Assembly: GCA_008921705.1 (NCBI GenBank)
Contig: VFFE01007072.1
Coordinates: forward strand, 326,057-390,056
Direction of reading: 5' to 3'
Length of the DNA: 64,000 bases
From: Burhinus oedicnemus
Lineage: Eukaryota; Chordata; Aves; Charadriiformes; Burhinidae
The notes beneath the pieces are model-generated. The model did not search any database and was not told the DNA's origin. It worked only from the letters and a program-made list of their open reading frames with translations. Both the position numbers and the translations under genes were made by a program. Numbering within the stretch: position 1 is the stretch's first letter; every line of letters begins with the position of its first letter. Shown here piece after piece: positions 1 to 13,799 of the stretch.

Positions 1-3000
1 TTGGGTGCTTTTATGGTCATGTAAGTGCTGTTCTTTAGGGACAGACTATGGGGTCTGCTGCTTGCCTATGGCCTGGGTGATGACCTCACACACTAACATA
101 TTTAGGTTCTCACCAGGAATAAAGTGTGAGCTCTGGTTCTGGGCTGCCCATCCCTTCTCCTTTATTGTTCTTAAAGGTGAGATTATTTCCCTGGGGACAC
201 ACCAGGTCATCATGCCATACAGTTTAGGATGGAAAATCAAGATGTGGAATGAGGACTACTGCAGGGGCTTCTGGGGTATGTGTTACCACACGAGATGCTC
301 CCAAGCCTGGAGCTGCCCTCAGCGCCTGATGTTTGAACAGGGTGGTTGATTCTCAGCTCTCCCCTGAAAGAGCAATGTATATTGTGATTCCTGTGATTTC
401 TAATAAGGACAGGGTCAGTCTTGGCAAAGGCTACCTTAAATAAATTTAGACTGAGAGATTTAGACTGCAATGAACTTTTCCAAGAAATATCTTTTAAGTG
501 TTTGTAGCAAATCCATATAACTCTTTGAAAGACTTTTGTGCCCACAGATAATTTCACTTTCTTATTATGACTGTAGAATTAATTAGTTTGAGAACAATAC
601 AGAACCTCAGGGATTCAGCAAGTCCGTACCTTACATGGTGAAACCACAAACTAGAGGCTTGGGGGCTGGGAGGGAAACACAAGGATCAAAAATGGATTTT
701 TAAGCAGTTAACTTGATTATTTTGTTAGGTAGCACAGACATTTCCCTTAGAATATGAAGTATGAGGCCTTCCTGAGGCCAGATAATGACCTGGCGTCATG
801 AACCCATTATCCGGAGGCAGATTTTAAATGCATTGGATTGACATGAAGGTGAATCATTGTGGTAAGAAGTAAAACTGAGCAGACACACTCTGAACTCTAT
901 CATTTAAAGTTACAATGCTCCTTTACTGGATGGCAATGATGGGATTAGCATTGCAAAAGCCACTGTAACTGAGTTGGAGTGGTATTCTGGGAAAGGAACT
1001 CAACAGTGGCAAGAAAACAGAGATGAAATGGAAGAGATCTGAAAGCAGCAACTTGAAAGAGCCCCTGCAGCTGGTATAGGAAATTGGATGGGAATGGTAC
1101 ATTATCTCTCAGGGCAGGATGGATATTCAAGCTGCCATAGACTTGAATGAACATGGGGTGTGATATTCCCTGAAGTTGATTAAAGTCCTATTGTTGATCT
1201 TCGTGGTACAATATTGAGTCCTGGGGTCAGCTCTGTGCAGAGGGTGAAGAGAAGGTGCTATGAAAAGAAAAGAAAACAAAATAAAATGAGAAAGGAATTT
1301 TCTGACTGCCTTGATTCACAGACCTCAGCATTAACTTTGCATTACCTCTCTGCACGCAAGCCGTGGAGTCACCCAGGCCCCTTTGGCCCTAGTCTGCTGC
1401 AAGCAAGTCTCAGTGTCTCATTGTACCTGAAAGCCGAATGTGGTCCTCAGAGGGACATTCACACATGTAGTTTTCAGCCCCAATTAGGCCCCACAGGGTC
1501 CCTTTAATTAGTGAAAAGCAAAAAGCTTCCCCACACGTTACTCAAAAGGAAGATCCTGCTCTGACAGTCCACTTGGATGGTTTAGCTCACTCACTGCTAT
1601 GAAGAGCATCTAGACATTACATAGGCATGCAAACTAGGTGTTTCAAAGACAGAATCCAAAAAGCTTCTTTTAAGGGTTGGAGCCTGTAACCTTTTGCAGA
1701 GGTTGCTTCCACTTTGCCAAAAAAATAGGCTGAAAATTATTCTCACTTTGCATGGCACGTGTTGGACCAAAGCTCTTCCTAGTCCCATATCTTCTCTTTA
1801 ACAGCAGCCATAAACAGGGACTTGGGGAAAAGTAAGAACACAGCAAGCATGTATGGTATTTTCCGCTATTAGTCTCCCAGACTGCAGGCATTGTCAGCAC
1901 AGGGCATCCTAATCCAAACATGGGTTTCTATGTGGTCTATTTTTCTCTTCCATGAGCATGTGCAGCCTCTCCTGAACATAGATTAATTAATGTTACATGA
2001 CTATAAAATCAGCACCAGCTTTGCAAAGTGAAGATGTGTGTCAGAAACTGTCTTGGCCAGGAAGCAAAGTTAAGTGGGGATGACTGTGAGCCTGCTTATT
2101 GCAGAGAGAACAGAATTCATCTTCTTTTAGAGGGTTTTTTGGAAACTCATTACCCATACTCGGCTTTTAAGATAGGCTCTGGAAACCATGTGCTGCTCTT
2201 CCCCTATCTGTATTATGAATAACAGTGCTACAAGAGAAAAATATTAGTGTTGCTAGCCTGGGAAAACTGTGCAGTTCTTGGAAAAACTGATTCCTTTCCA
2301 TGTCTTTCCATCAGAGATGTAAAAGGGGGCCAATTGGCTAAAATAAGCAGATAAGGAAGTAGATAAGGACCCCATGACAGCTGGGAACTAAGAGGTTCAC
2401 GTTAGGACTGTGAAGCCAATTTCAGTAAGCTGACCTTCACTGGAAGCTTGCCAGGGGTCTACAAATCAAAAAATCTTGGAGACTACTAAAACAGACAAAA
2501 AGAAAAACATCATCTTCCAGATAATTAGATATGATCATATAAAAAGTACTGTATTAATCAGAGATACACATAGCTATTCCAGTATTTATTACTTGACTGC
2601 ACTAGCTTGATTAATCCATAGTTCTCTATGCTTTAAAATACATGTGTGTAAGAAGTCTCTTACTCTAAGCAATACAGGAGCCTGAAAAAGCCCCTAGCCC
2701 CAGACTTTGTCATTCTGTGGAATAAATGCTGTAGATTTTCCACAGAACTTGAATAATAATTGCCAGCATAAAATATTCACTTGCACAACTTGCACAACTG
2801 TATAAATAAGCTAGCAGAGCTGTGCTGTGGTCACTTTGAAAGCTAAATAACTTGACAGAGTTACTTCACAAAGCTCTGAAATATGTATCAGGAAGGTACA
2901 ACATATAAAAAAGCAATACAATTTTCTCATTAAAGATTTTCTGTCTGTACAGTACTAGAGGCTAAACTGCATGAAATACTCTCTGAAAATCCGCTCATAG

Positions 3001-3351
3001 GTCTTTTCTTTGTCATAGTCAGAAGAACGTTGAACCGCAACTGTTGTATTTGGCAAATAATATTAGAACCTGCAAGTGAATTCAAAATATCTATTGCTAA
3101 GAGTAAGACAATTCAACTGATCATAAATTGAAACTGCAGAAGCAGGCTGGAGAGAACATTTGTCCGTTGGTACAGTAATTTTTGCATGCATGCTTTTCAG
3201 CAGGGTGTCAGCTGTACAGGCGTGGCATCATAATAGACCTCTTGCTGGTATAGCAGGTCTTGAGAACTTGCCCCTGTTGCTGGTCTATGGATTTAGCAGA
3301 CATGTACATTATAGACAAACTTCTTCTTTTAATGAATAACACGCCATTTCA
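1..3351. other. Intergenic, nothing recognised
   Basis: Unique-looking, moderately A/T-rich DNA. Open frames are at most 114 codons and resemble no known protein; no RNA gene or repeat seen. In vertebrates SLC30A8 precedes MED30, but none of its transmembrane or His-rich motifs appear. Confidence 0.7.
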
Positions 3352-3650
3352 GAGTTGTAGATACGTAGGGCTGAGAAAGACCTTGGGGGGTCACCTTGTC
3401 TCTCCTCTTGCTCTGAGACAGGACAAATTATGCCAGACATGCCTAACAGGTATTTGTTTTAGCTGCTTTAAAAGACCTTCAGTGACGGGATTTCACAATT
3501 CTTCCAGCAAAGCTGTTCCAGCATTTAACCATTCCTATAATGAAATAGCTTCTTGGGACAGATTTTTTCTTAATATACCAGTCTCAAACTGGATAGTTTA
3601 CTGATTTGAGATAGTCCATATGACTGTGCAAATTTATCCCTCTATGTCCT
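3352..3650 (-). mobile_element. Ancient CR1 3' end, antisense
   Basis: The + strand reads like the reverse complement of an old amniote CR1 3' end: GGGCTGAGAAAGACCTTGG, then CTGAGACAGGACAAATTATG, CCTAACAGGTATTTGTTTTA, and TTCCAGCATTTAACCATTCC. The order of these blocks matches the family but divergence is high. It abuts the sense CR1 that begins near 3746. This is pattern recognition; no alignment was run. Confidence 0.65.
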
Positions 3651-3745
3651 GTGTATAGTCTGTTTTGAAGAATCATATTTATGCAAGTTCCAAGTGAAGG
3701 TGTTCTTCTAATTGTCAGTTTGTGAAACTTCCCCTTCATTTCATT

Positions 3746-5391
3746 TCAAAGGAGGGGTGGAGGGGTTGCCCTCTACATCAAGAAATGGACAGAGCATGAA
3801 GAGTTGTCTCTGAAGAATAGCCATGAGCAAGTTGAAAGCTTATGGGTAAGAACTGAGGCAACCAAGGAAACCTTGTGGTTGGTGTCTACTGCAGGCCACC
3901 TGACCAAGGGGAACCTACTGACAAAGTCTTCTTACTCCAGCTACAGGAAACATCACGCTCGCAGGCTCTCGTCCTGCAGGGGGACTTCAACCACCCTGAC
4001 ATCTGCTGGAAAAGTACCATGGTGAGCTGTAGGCAATCCAGAAGACTCCTGTAATGCATTGAGGATAACTTCCTAACCCAGGTAATAGACAGGCTTACCA
4101 GAGGGGATGCAATACTGGATCTGTGGGTCACCAGTGCGAGTGACCTAATCTGTGACATCAAGATTGGAGGCAGCCTAGGCTGCAGTGATCATGCACTGGT
4201 GGAGTTCACAGTCCTGAGGGATATGGGTCAGGCATGTCATCTATCTGGACTTCTGTAAGGCCTTTGACATGGTTCCCCACAACATCCTTCTCTCTAAATT
4301 GGAGAGGTATGGATTTGACGGGTGGACTGTTCAGTGGATGAGGAATTGGTTGGATGGTCACATCTAGAGGGTAGTGGTCACCAGCTCAATGTCCAGATAG
4401 AGATTGGTGACAAGTGGTGTCCCTCAGGGGTCTGTACTGGGACCAGTACTGTTCAATAACTTCATCAATGACACAGACAGTGGGATTGAGTGCACCCTCA
4501 GCAAGTTTGCAGACGACACCAAGCTGAGTGGTGCAGTTGACACTCCTGAGGGATGGGATGCCATCCGGAGGGACCTGGACTAGCTCAAGCAGTGGGCCCA
4601 TGTGATCTTCATGAGGTTCAACAAGGTCCTGCACCTGTGTCAGGGCAACCCCCAGTATCAGTACCAGCTGGGTGATGAAGGGATGGAGAGCAGCCCTGTC
4701 AAGAAGGACTTGGGGGTACTGGTCGATGAAAAGCTGGACATGAGCCAGCAATGTGTGCTTGCAGCCCAGAAAGCCAACTGTATCCTGTGTTGCATCAAAA
4801 GAACCATAGCCAGCAAGTCAAGGGAGGTGATTCTCCCCCTCTACTCCACTCTGGTGAGACCCCACCTGGAGTACTGTGTCCAGCTCTGGAGTCCTCAGCA
4901 CAGGAAAGACATGGACCTCTTAGAGGGAGTCCAGAGGAGGGCCACGAAGATGATCAGAGTGCTGGAACACCTCTCCTACGAAGACAGGCTGAGAGAGTTG
5001 GGGTTGTTCAGCCTGGAGAAGGGAAGGCTCCAGGGAGACCTTATAGCAGCCCTTCAGTACTTAAAGTGGGCCTACAGGAAAGATGGGAACAAAGTTTTTA
5101 GCAGGGCCTATTGTGATAGGACAAGGGTTAATGGTTTTAAATTAAAAGAGGGTAGATTCAGACTAGATATAACAAGGAAATTTTTTACGATGAGGTTGGT
5201 GAAACACTGGAACAGGTTGCCCAGAGAGGGGGTAGAACCCCCATCCCTGGAAATATTCAAGGTCAGGTTGGATGGGGCTCTGAGCAAGCTGATCTAGTGG
5301 AAGATGTCCCTGCTTATAGCAGGGGAGGTTGGACTAGGTGACCTTTAAAGGTCCCTTCCAACCCAAACTATTCAATGATTCTATGATTTCT
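3746..5391 (+). mobile_element. CR1 LINE with endonuclease and RT remnants, internally deleted
   Basis: The longest CR1 here. The endonuclease part keeps GDFN (3980-3991) followed by HPDICW, and SDH (4184-4192), both in one frame. At about 4231 the sequence jumps directly to [11 protein letters not shown] (4242-4268), [10 protein letters not shown], and the catalytic FADD (4506-4517), so the segment between EN and RT is deleted. RT and the C-terminal ORF (long frame 4602-5297) share one frame but carry at least three TAG codons, including 4581-4583. The 3' end is TTCAATGATTCTATGATT at about 5388. It is a dead element. Confidence 0.94.
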
Positions 5392-8300
5392 GAAAGTCAG
5401 GCTGGAATCTTCTACTTACATTGGTCTCAGAAGCCATAACCACATTAATATGTACAAGCTGATGCCATATCCAGAAACCAAATTGGCTGGCTGGGGGTTA
5501 CTGATGATGTTGCAAATCTGAACAAAAGCTCATCTGATTTTTAAGATTGGGGACTGGATTTTTAGACTGGGGCTGGGGGGAGAATCAGTATTTCTAGCAC
5601 AGAAGGAGGGAAATTTGGATGTTATTCAATAACCTTTGGAGCAAACACTTCTACAGAGAGGAAAAATAGCTTAATGATTTAAATTCTTTTGATTACTTAG
5701 TTTATCCAAATAATCTGCCAGTGTGGATTTCTGGAAATCTGGCAGAAAAATTAAGTGCATCAAATAAGAAATAGGGTAAAATTATCTCAGCCACTGCATT
5801 CTCATCATTTACAGCATAGGCTGCTTCATTTGCAAACTTCCACCAAGCAGTTCCTGCATACACCCTTCTCAAAGAAATCAAATGCATGGACACAAGTATG
5901 ACCTGAGTGAAGCTACATGCTGTCACAGGGACCAGAGCAAAACCAGAGAGCTGTTTTCATGGCTGGAAAAGGATTAACTTCAATAAACAGTTTACACAAC
6001 CGTTTGACAAAGACTAACAATGCTGCTTCTACTGGAGGCGAGTGGCTGATTAGCAGGAAATAAACAACCTTATAATAACAATGACCCCATTACTAGATGT
6101 TAGGGAAGCATCAACTTGGGTTTATATTTTTTAGCTACCTGATGAGAGAGCTTCACATTCAGTTGCTGGCTTGTTCTAGGACAAACAAGAAGTTAAAGAG
6201 AAGAACGTCTTTCAACATCCATATGATGATAGAGAGTAAGTTTAATCATCTCTCCTCCTCTCCAGAAAGATTAGTGATGTGACTGAAGGAACACTGTGTA
6301 CGCTGCTTGTATTCTCCGAGAGAGATGATAACTCATTATAGGTGCAAAAATGTGCCTGCAGCCTACTGCATATTGAGAATGTGAACACAGGGTTAAGAAA
6401 GTGGGAACCTGGAACAGAAGTTTCAACATGTGAGACACAGTATAGCGAGTAATGCAACCAACAGTGTTCACAGAGCTCCAGGCAATTGGTATAACCAGCT
6501 ATTCTCCCAGTATGAGCTAGCTGAAGTAAAAATGTGCAAGCAGTACTAAACAAAACTTTTTTTTTTTTTTCTTCCTTGAAGATGGGGAACAGGAAGAGTG
6601 CCTACTATTTTTTTAATTTTCTATGTGATATTTCCTTGAAATTATAATTCACTGATTTATTTTCTCTCCTTAAACAAGTGATGCAAGTATCTCACATATT
6701 AAGATTTCATGGCTTCTTACTTATTTTATTTCTTGAACAAGTAAGCAACAGTTAGCTAATTCTTGATCAAACAGGATACCTGCAACTATGTTCAAGTCAC
6801 ATGCTACAATTGCTAGACTAGTAAATATGATGGCTTCCATGATTTTTGGTCCTGATAGTTTTTCAGGTGGCGAATGAATACTGTGTACGCATGAACAAGT
6901 GAGCCAGTTGGAGTTTTAAAATGGAAGCAATTCTCCTGGGCTTCCATACAGTGCTTACTGCTCTTCATGGAAAGCATGAGGAGATTTTTGTTAAGAAACT
7001 ACTGACACATCTTTCTCACTCCCAATTTTACTTTAAAAGACTGAAGTGATTGAGATATTGAAGAAGAAAATTCATTCTTTCCTCTCCAGAAACTCTATGG
7101 TGTACAGCCCAATTTTTGTCAAGAACTAGCACAGAAATTATCCAGGCAGGGCTAGCAGGACACCCCTGGGACTACTGCTCAATAGGGAGAAAAATCATAA
7201 AAGCACCTTCAGAATATGCTACCACGGTACAGTGGACTTCAAAACCACCCTTGGCAGAGTCTGGGAAAAGTGATTAAAACCTGGGCTTCATTATTTCATT
7301 TCTCTCTTATTCTCTTCAATCTCACCAGAAGAGCACTGAATTAGATATATATTTATATTGCTAATGAGAATGTCTACAGCTATATTTAAAGGGATAATTA
7401 TTTATGACAAGAGATGAGAGTGCCTTTTTTTCTTTTGGGCTTAATCTAACCACACTCTGATGGGACTTGAATTTTCTTATGTGTTGATTTACACGATATG
7501 GTTGAATTCTTTTGACCTGGAGCTCTGCAATGCAAGCCTGACTAAGTTTTGCTATTTTGCTCTAATTTATGCAGTTACAGGGGAGTTGCCCTCTGCTCAC
7601 AAATAAAAAAATGAAGGACTAAGCAGCAGTAAGTGGAAATGGGATTGGTGGATATCCATCCCTTGCAGACACGTCTCACTAAAATTTCTATAGTTACTCT
7701 GTTATCATGCAGTTATTGCTCTTCTTTCATATTATCTGGAAATCCACCTGTGACATCATTCCTCTGGACTTCAAAAGGGCAAATCAAGGACAATTGTTGG
7801 AAGCTTTTGTAAAAAAAGTCTGTTGAGTACAGACAAAACATTAACCAGTCCCGAAGCTTCCTGTGACTAGGCTAATTCAGAATAATCTAGCAAAGAATTT
7901 CAATTCTCTACCCCAGCTCTTGCATGTGTGAAGCATTCCCCATCGCTCCTTTAAAATTCAGCATTGACATAGGCACTCTGCCCGAGGAAGGAATCTTGGC
8001 CCATCCATCAGGTATCTTAAATCCAGCTTTGAACAATTTTCCATTCTCCTGCTCTACATCAAATAAAAACATATGCTAACAAATATCATGACCCTCAAAT
8101 AGCCAAACTTAAACATTCCTTAGCCTGAGCCTCTCTTTCCTTGCTCCAAACACTCAGCTTGTTAATTTTTCAAGCATTAAAGAAAGAGAAATTTTGGGAG
8201 GTTAATGTAAGATGCAAGAGAGATTGGCTCAGTTGCAGGAGCAGTCACAAGCTTTTCTTCATGCTGTCAGTAACAACATTTTGGTTCCAGTCTTGCAAAG

Positions 8301-10264
8301 CACATATGTTCTCATGTACTCGATCCCCATGGGTCCCCTCTATTCTGGCCACCAATGGTGCACCAGCTGTCTTGCCATCTCCACCAAGCTGGAGAGGCTC
8401 TTGGTGATGTGAGAAACCCAGCTGCTCCCATCCCACCAACTAGCCCTTTGGGGCATTGACCTTCAAGCCAGATTGTCAAACTAGGAGTTGTCTCCCAGCT
8501 AGGTACCATCCCATAGGTGTGTGCATGGAGTACTGGTGCCTGAAATGACCAATAGAAAGTTATGTGTGTCCCACCTGGAACTACCTGTAACTGGAGCTCT
8601 CATTTGAGATGTAGGAGACCAGGGCAGAAGTCCTTTTTCTAGTCCCCACACCACAGGCTAATGTGAGTCAGGGTTTCAACGGGAGTCTTCCTTTCTCACC
8701 CAGTGCACATTTAATTAATTTACAGAGTCACAAATTTGCAAGAATAAAGGTGGTTAGTGAGGGCACTTCTCTGAGACATGGGATCAATCAACCAGAACGG
8801 AGATTTTAACCTGAATTTCCTGTGTGACTTAAAAACTAGGAAGCTGATTGATCTCAGCAGCATCCTCCATCCCTTAACAAACCCCTCATAGACATGTCTC
8901 AGAATTGATTCTTCAGTGCCTAAATAGCCTGGGAATTAGCCATTACAAAACTGCAATTAGGTTTTGACAAGGCCATTTAAACCTAACCTCCTCTGAGAAC
9001 AGAGAGCAGGTAAAAAGAGAAGAAAACAATGAAACCCCAGTGCTTCAAGCAGGTTTAGTTCCAGTTCTGAAAGCTAAATGAATTTGGAGCACAAAGGTTT
9101 TTGCTCAGACTGTTGTCCCTAAATTTCTTAGGTGTTTAAACAATCCTTTTTTCCTACTTCTTTCTCTCTACATCAGCTCCTGTATTTCAGCCCCCTGCAT
9201 CTGTTTACATAGACAGTTAGGTGAGAGTTTGTTATCCTACAATGTAGTTCAAAACTCAACCTCGCATCCAAATTTTAATAATGGCAACTTCTAAAAATTG
9301 TCTTAGAAGCTTCTGTCGAGTACGAATGAGTGTCAGTTTTGTGTATTACATAGACAACTGTACTTCATTGCTCTCTCATTGCTCTTATGACTGCATTTTG
9401 GAATAAGATGGCACTGACACCACTTCCCATGAGTATATGAACCAAGATTCAAAACCTCTTTAGCTCCCATGCCAGGAAATTTTCAAGCAAATTCCATGTT
9501 AGCCTGCATAAATCATATTCTGTTCCACTTCACCAAGGTTTCTCAAGATTTTTGAGACTCCAGCAACTATATTGTAATAATAAGTAATAGAATGTACCAC
9601 AACAGTTTGCATTGTTTTCCTTTGTTCATATTTAACTATTTCAAATCTTTGTCTGATAAAGACAGAAGTTTTTTCTTTTGCCTTCATTAGTCTTGTTGGA
9701 ACAGAAGTTAACTGATAACAAATGTTGCTCTTTTATTGTAATTTCCTTTTCTCTTTACAGAAAACATTTCCCTTATTTTATAGCCCAAAATTGGCCAGAT
9801 GAGACAGCTACTTGTCTGAATGAATCCTTTCCTGCAGTCCCAGTGGGGTGCTGCCCACTCACTAAGTACTACAAATGTGGAACTGTTCTGCAATCAGTTA
9901 TTAATAGTGTCCATTAGTCCTCCGAGGTGTTTGCAATATGACTGCAGAGGACAAGTACAATAGAGGGAATTCTGGGACACAGCATGAAGGAAAGGCACGG
10001 AGAGCCACCTAACAGCGTGCAGCTATCAGAGGCAGCAGTTCTTGCAGAAGAGAGCCAGGAGCTCTGCTGAGGGCAGCATACACGGGCTGAGCGGTGGTGG
10101 TGATGTGCCACAGGGCACGGTCTCAGCAGCTGCTGGAGCATCCACCCCTGTAATGTCAGGGTCAGCTCCAAATGGAGGACACAGCCCTGCAGCCTCGGGT
10201 TGCCAGGGGTGCCTGGGGACTCTTGCTGGGGCTGTGGCTGGGGTGGGAGGCGGGCTCATTGCCT
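5392..10264. other. Intergenic, nothing recognised
   Basis: A/T-rich single-copy-looking DNA. A T14 run lies at 6557-6570. The 9990-10264 part is GC-richer and may belong to the following CR1. All frames are short. Confidence 0.7.
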
Positions 10265-11083
10265 GTAGAATATATATGCTGGTGGAAGGTCTGTGTCATC
10301 AAGAAAGGTGCTGCATGAGGAGATCAGCAGACTGCGCAGCATCAGAGATGATGAGAAAGAGGTTGTCCAGATCTTCTAAGAGACCCTGCAGACACAAGAG
10401 CCTGAACATCCAGCTGTACTGAAACAGACACTGGGAGAATCTGAGCTGGTCTGGTTGGGAAATGGAGACTCCCACAATGACCAAGGCTGGAAGCTTCTGA
10501 CTTATGGCACCATGAAGATGGGACCTTGACAGACTGGAGAAATGGGCTGCCCATTGGCAGCCGTTCACAGGAGGTGATCACTCCTCTCTGCTCAGCACTG
10601 GTGAGAAACATCTGGGTGCTATATCCAGCACTGGGCTCCCCAGTGCAAAAGAGACATGTCATACTGGAGTGAGTCTAGCACAGGGCCACAACGATGATTA
10701 AGGGACTGGAGCATCTGTCATACGATGAGAGGCTGAGAGGTGTGACTGTTCAACCTGGAGAGATAAGTCTCAGGAGGAGTCTTACCCAAATACCTGTTGG
10801 GGGAGCAAAGAAGACCAAGCCAAGCTATTCTTGGTGGTGCCCAGTGAAAGGACAAGCAGCAAAGGGCACAAATTGAAATATAGGAAATTCCACTTAAATG
10901 TAAGAAAAAAATATTCTGCTGTGAGAGTGACTGAGCGCTGGAGCAGGTTGCCCAGAGATGTTGTGGAGTCTCCATCCTTGGAGACCTGCATGCACATGCT
11001 GCTGAGAACATTGCTGTAGCTGACTCTGCTTTGAGCAGGGAGGTTGGACTAGACAATCTCCAGAGCTGCTGTCCAGCCTCAGC
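10265..11083 (+). mobile_element. Decayed CR1 LINE, 5'-region joined to 3' end
   Basis: 10310-10370 encodes a coiled-coil-like block (EEISRLRSIRDDEKE when read through frame changes) resembling the CR1 5' ORF. After about 10545 it jumps to the 3' ORF region (GATCACTCCTCTCTGCTCAG), followed by RKKYSAVRVTERWSRLPRDV (10900-10960) and ESPSLET, and ends in a 3'UTR with GAGGTTGGACTAGACAATCT. The middle, holding the endonuclease and RT, is deleted. GC-richer sequence at 9990-10264 may be more of its 5' end. Confidence 0.8.
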
Positions 11084-12791
11084 TGTGTCTTGAGAAAAAC
11101 TGCCTCTTGTCAAACTTTTCAGAGCTGTTGAGGATGCTGAGATACTAGCTGACTCTCCTGCTGAGCATTCAGGACTGGTCAAAGCCTAGGAAAACAGAAC
11201 AACAAACACACTTTAGCAGCATTTTATAAAAGGTTCTTTAACTCATGGCACTTATTAATGACTTAAGGTACCATACAGTTGCAAGCACGATGGAAACTGT
11301 GTAGAATTTATCTAGTTTAGAAACTTTTTTCTTTTAATAAGCTCTGCTTATGTAGCAATATAATTACTAGCTTGGTTTCCAGAGTGCTATTTGCATGCTG
11401 TGTACAACTGCCTGCAGGATCCGTAAGTGAAGAACCTCTTAAATTCAGAGAGACATAGAAATGATACTGAGGATAAAGTAGCCCTAAGAATGTAGGAATT
11501 GCAGACTTCTACCCAGAGTAGGTAACTTACTGAACTTTGACACATGAAAGAGGGCTATCAGACCAAATAAGAAGTAGTAGGTTGGGGGAACAGCCCATGG
11601 TTCAGCCCAGTGAAAAATATTTAATTTTTCTCTTCAGCCTACCAGGAGATAACAGGGAGACTAAAGTTGTTTAAGTCATTTAGGTGACATGAATCACAGG
11701 CCTTTTCTTTCCCATTGTTATGGTGATCAGTATATTAAATGAAACATTTGACTATCACAGTCATCTTAATTACTTTTCAGGCCAGTCTTTTCCTGCATAA
11801 CCTTTAGAAGCAACACCTTAAGATCTTTATCTTACTGCTATCTTCAGTCTCCATAGCATCCTGAGTTATGCTCAGACGCGTATATAAACATGAACTGAAT
11901 TTTGGCTCATACAAAAAACCAGATTTTTTTTTCAAACCATCACATTTCTATTGTGCATTAGAACTGTGATTAACTTATTATAATTGAACTTACAGAAAAA
12001 AATATTTATTACAGAAACTTGACAATAATACATAAAATGTTCTTCATCCTGAACAAAGTCTCTTACCGTAAGCCCCACAGACATCTGGCTCCATATGGGA
12101 TAGCAGAATGTTTAGAGATTATCAGAAATTTTCCAGCAATACAACTTTTCATCAGAAGATACAGATTTATGGACTGGGAAGGATTCATTTGAAACATTTC
12201 AGGTTTTACAGACTTTCATCAAATTAATTCCTGCTGATCTGTCCTCCGGTTAGGTATCTTAGAAGCTGCGTCATCACTGGTATCAGCATGTTCAATAAAA
12301 CTAACAGTCTTGACAACTTCATTAGAGTTATTATCTGCTGCAACCAAGCAGCATGCCAGCTTCACTAGACACCTACAAGGTCTGGGAAGCCACCCTTCAC
12401 AGAAAGCTTGGAAATTTTACGTTTCTTTTCAAATTCAGACTTTCAAAAAATGAAATTTCCTCCAATGCAGATACACTGCTTTTTGGCCAGCTCTAATACT
12501 GTTCGACTTTGCAGTGCACTGAACAGAGGTCCTGTCCAGAAATCATTACCAGGAAACTGCATTTAGTTCCCATTGGTGCTAGGATGATTGCCTGAGTACA
12601 GATTTCAGCATTAAGCTAGAAAAATACAGCATCACTAAATCCAAATTAATACATCTGTAGAAAAACTGTATTAACAATATATCTTGCATCCACAGACATT
12701 TTGGGGAAAAAGTGTCTATGAGATACAGCTTATCAAGTAGCTCCCAGCCCTGGGACCCAAAACACAAAGGCTTAATTTCTAGTTTTAGGAA
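11084..12791. other. Intergenic, nothing recognised
   Basis: No coding pattern or repeat seen. Confidence 0.7.
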
Positions 12792-12880
12792 TTGCTACTT
12801 TGTGCCTCTGTTTTCCCACCAGTAAGAGACAGGATAATAAGCTCTTCCTCCTTTATAAAGCATTTTAAGATCTACTGGGG
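12792..12880 (+). repeat. Probable L2/MIR-type 3' tail
   Basis: The order TTTGTGCCTCTGTTTTCCC, then GGATAATAAGCTCTTCCTCC, then ATAAAGCATTTTAAGATCTA matches the conserved tail shared by ancient L2 LINEs and CORE-SINEs (MIR group). No SINE promoter part is visible upstream. Confidence 0.5.
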
Positions 12881-13799
12881 TTACACTGATTAAGAAATAG
12901 TGATGTTTGGGTTTGTTGTTATTTAAAATGATGAAAATGAATAAGCCATTGAATTAATTTGAATTTTCCCAACCTCCCCACTTGGATTTTTTGCTTATTT
13001 CATCATGCCTCTCCAGAATAATTCAATAATGTCATATATAAACAATATGTGATTAATATGATTTTTAATATGGTCAATCCACAATAAATACAAGCCATGA
13101 TCCCACACTGTTAAAAAAAAAAAACAAAACACTGATGGAAATCTGTGCTTAAACTGCACAAAACACAGCTTGTTAAAAAAAAACAACTGGCCAACCAACA
13201 TAATACTTCTGAAAATGTGGAACTGACCACCATGAGATACGAACATGCCAACATCTACTCTAGCCTACTCAGCAAGCACATCTTGAAGCATTTCTGACTA
13301 CGGACCCCTAGGAATCATATTGCCTGTTGCTAACCTACAATTTGCTGAGATACAATTCTGCTTGGAGCTGCTCTAAATTCGACATGGCCAGCGTCCCCGC
13401 TGGGAGCAAGCCCAGAAGCTGCTCCCTGGCTCTTCCTCCCATTTCCCTGTGCACACCCGCCTCTTGACCCATAAATTCGCATCCTCAGGGAGCTGCCAGG
13501 AGAAAAAGAACAGGGGAAACATTTGCTCAGTCTTGTATCGATTTGGGTCATGGTTACGTGTATCAGTAAAGAGGGCATGGGGCAGTCTGACCCGCCTGAA
13601 TTCAGTGTCAGTTTTCCAAGTGTAGCCCAGTGTCCTTGTACGATTTTCCTTATCACAACTGCAGCTCCCTCTTTACTTTTCAACTATTGCTGCACACCTC
13701 TGCTCAGAGCTCTGCATGACAACTTTTATGTCTCTCTCCTCAGAGAGACCTTGAAAAATCTGAGCCCATCAGCCTATCAGAAGTTTAGCCTATTTTTAC
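12881..13799. other. Intergenic, nothing recognised
   Basis: Contains A-runs (about 13112-13123 and 13174-13182) and a slightly GC-rich part (13370-13500) without gene features. Confidence 0.65.

Noticed and set aside
1..3351. Possible SLC30A8 3' end, expected upstream by synteny
   Set aside because: No zinc-transporter motif or exon seen; the distance between the genes in this species is unknown.
4386..4751. 121-codon minus-strand frame
   Set aside because: Antisense shadow of the CR1 RT region.
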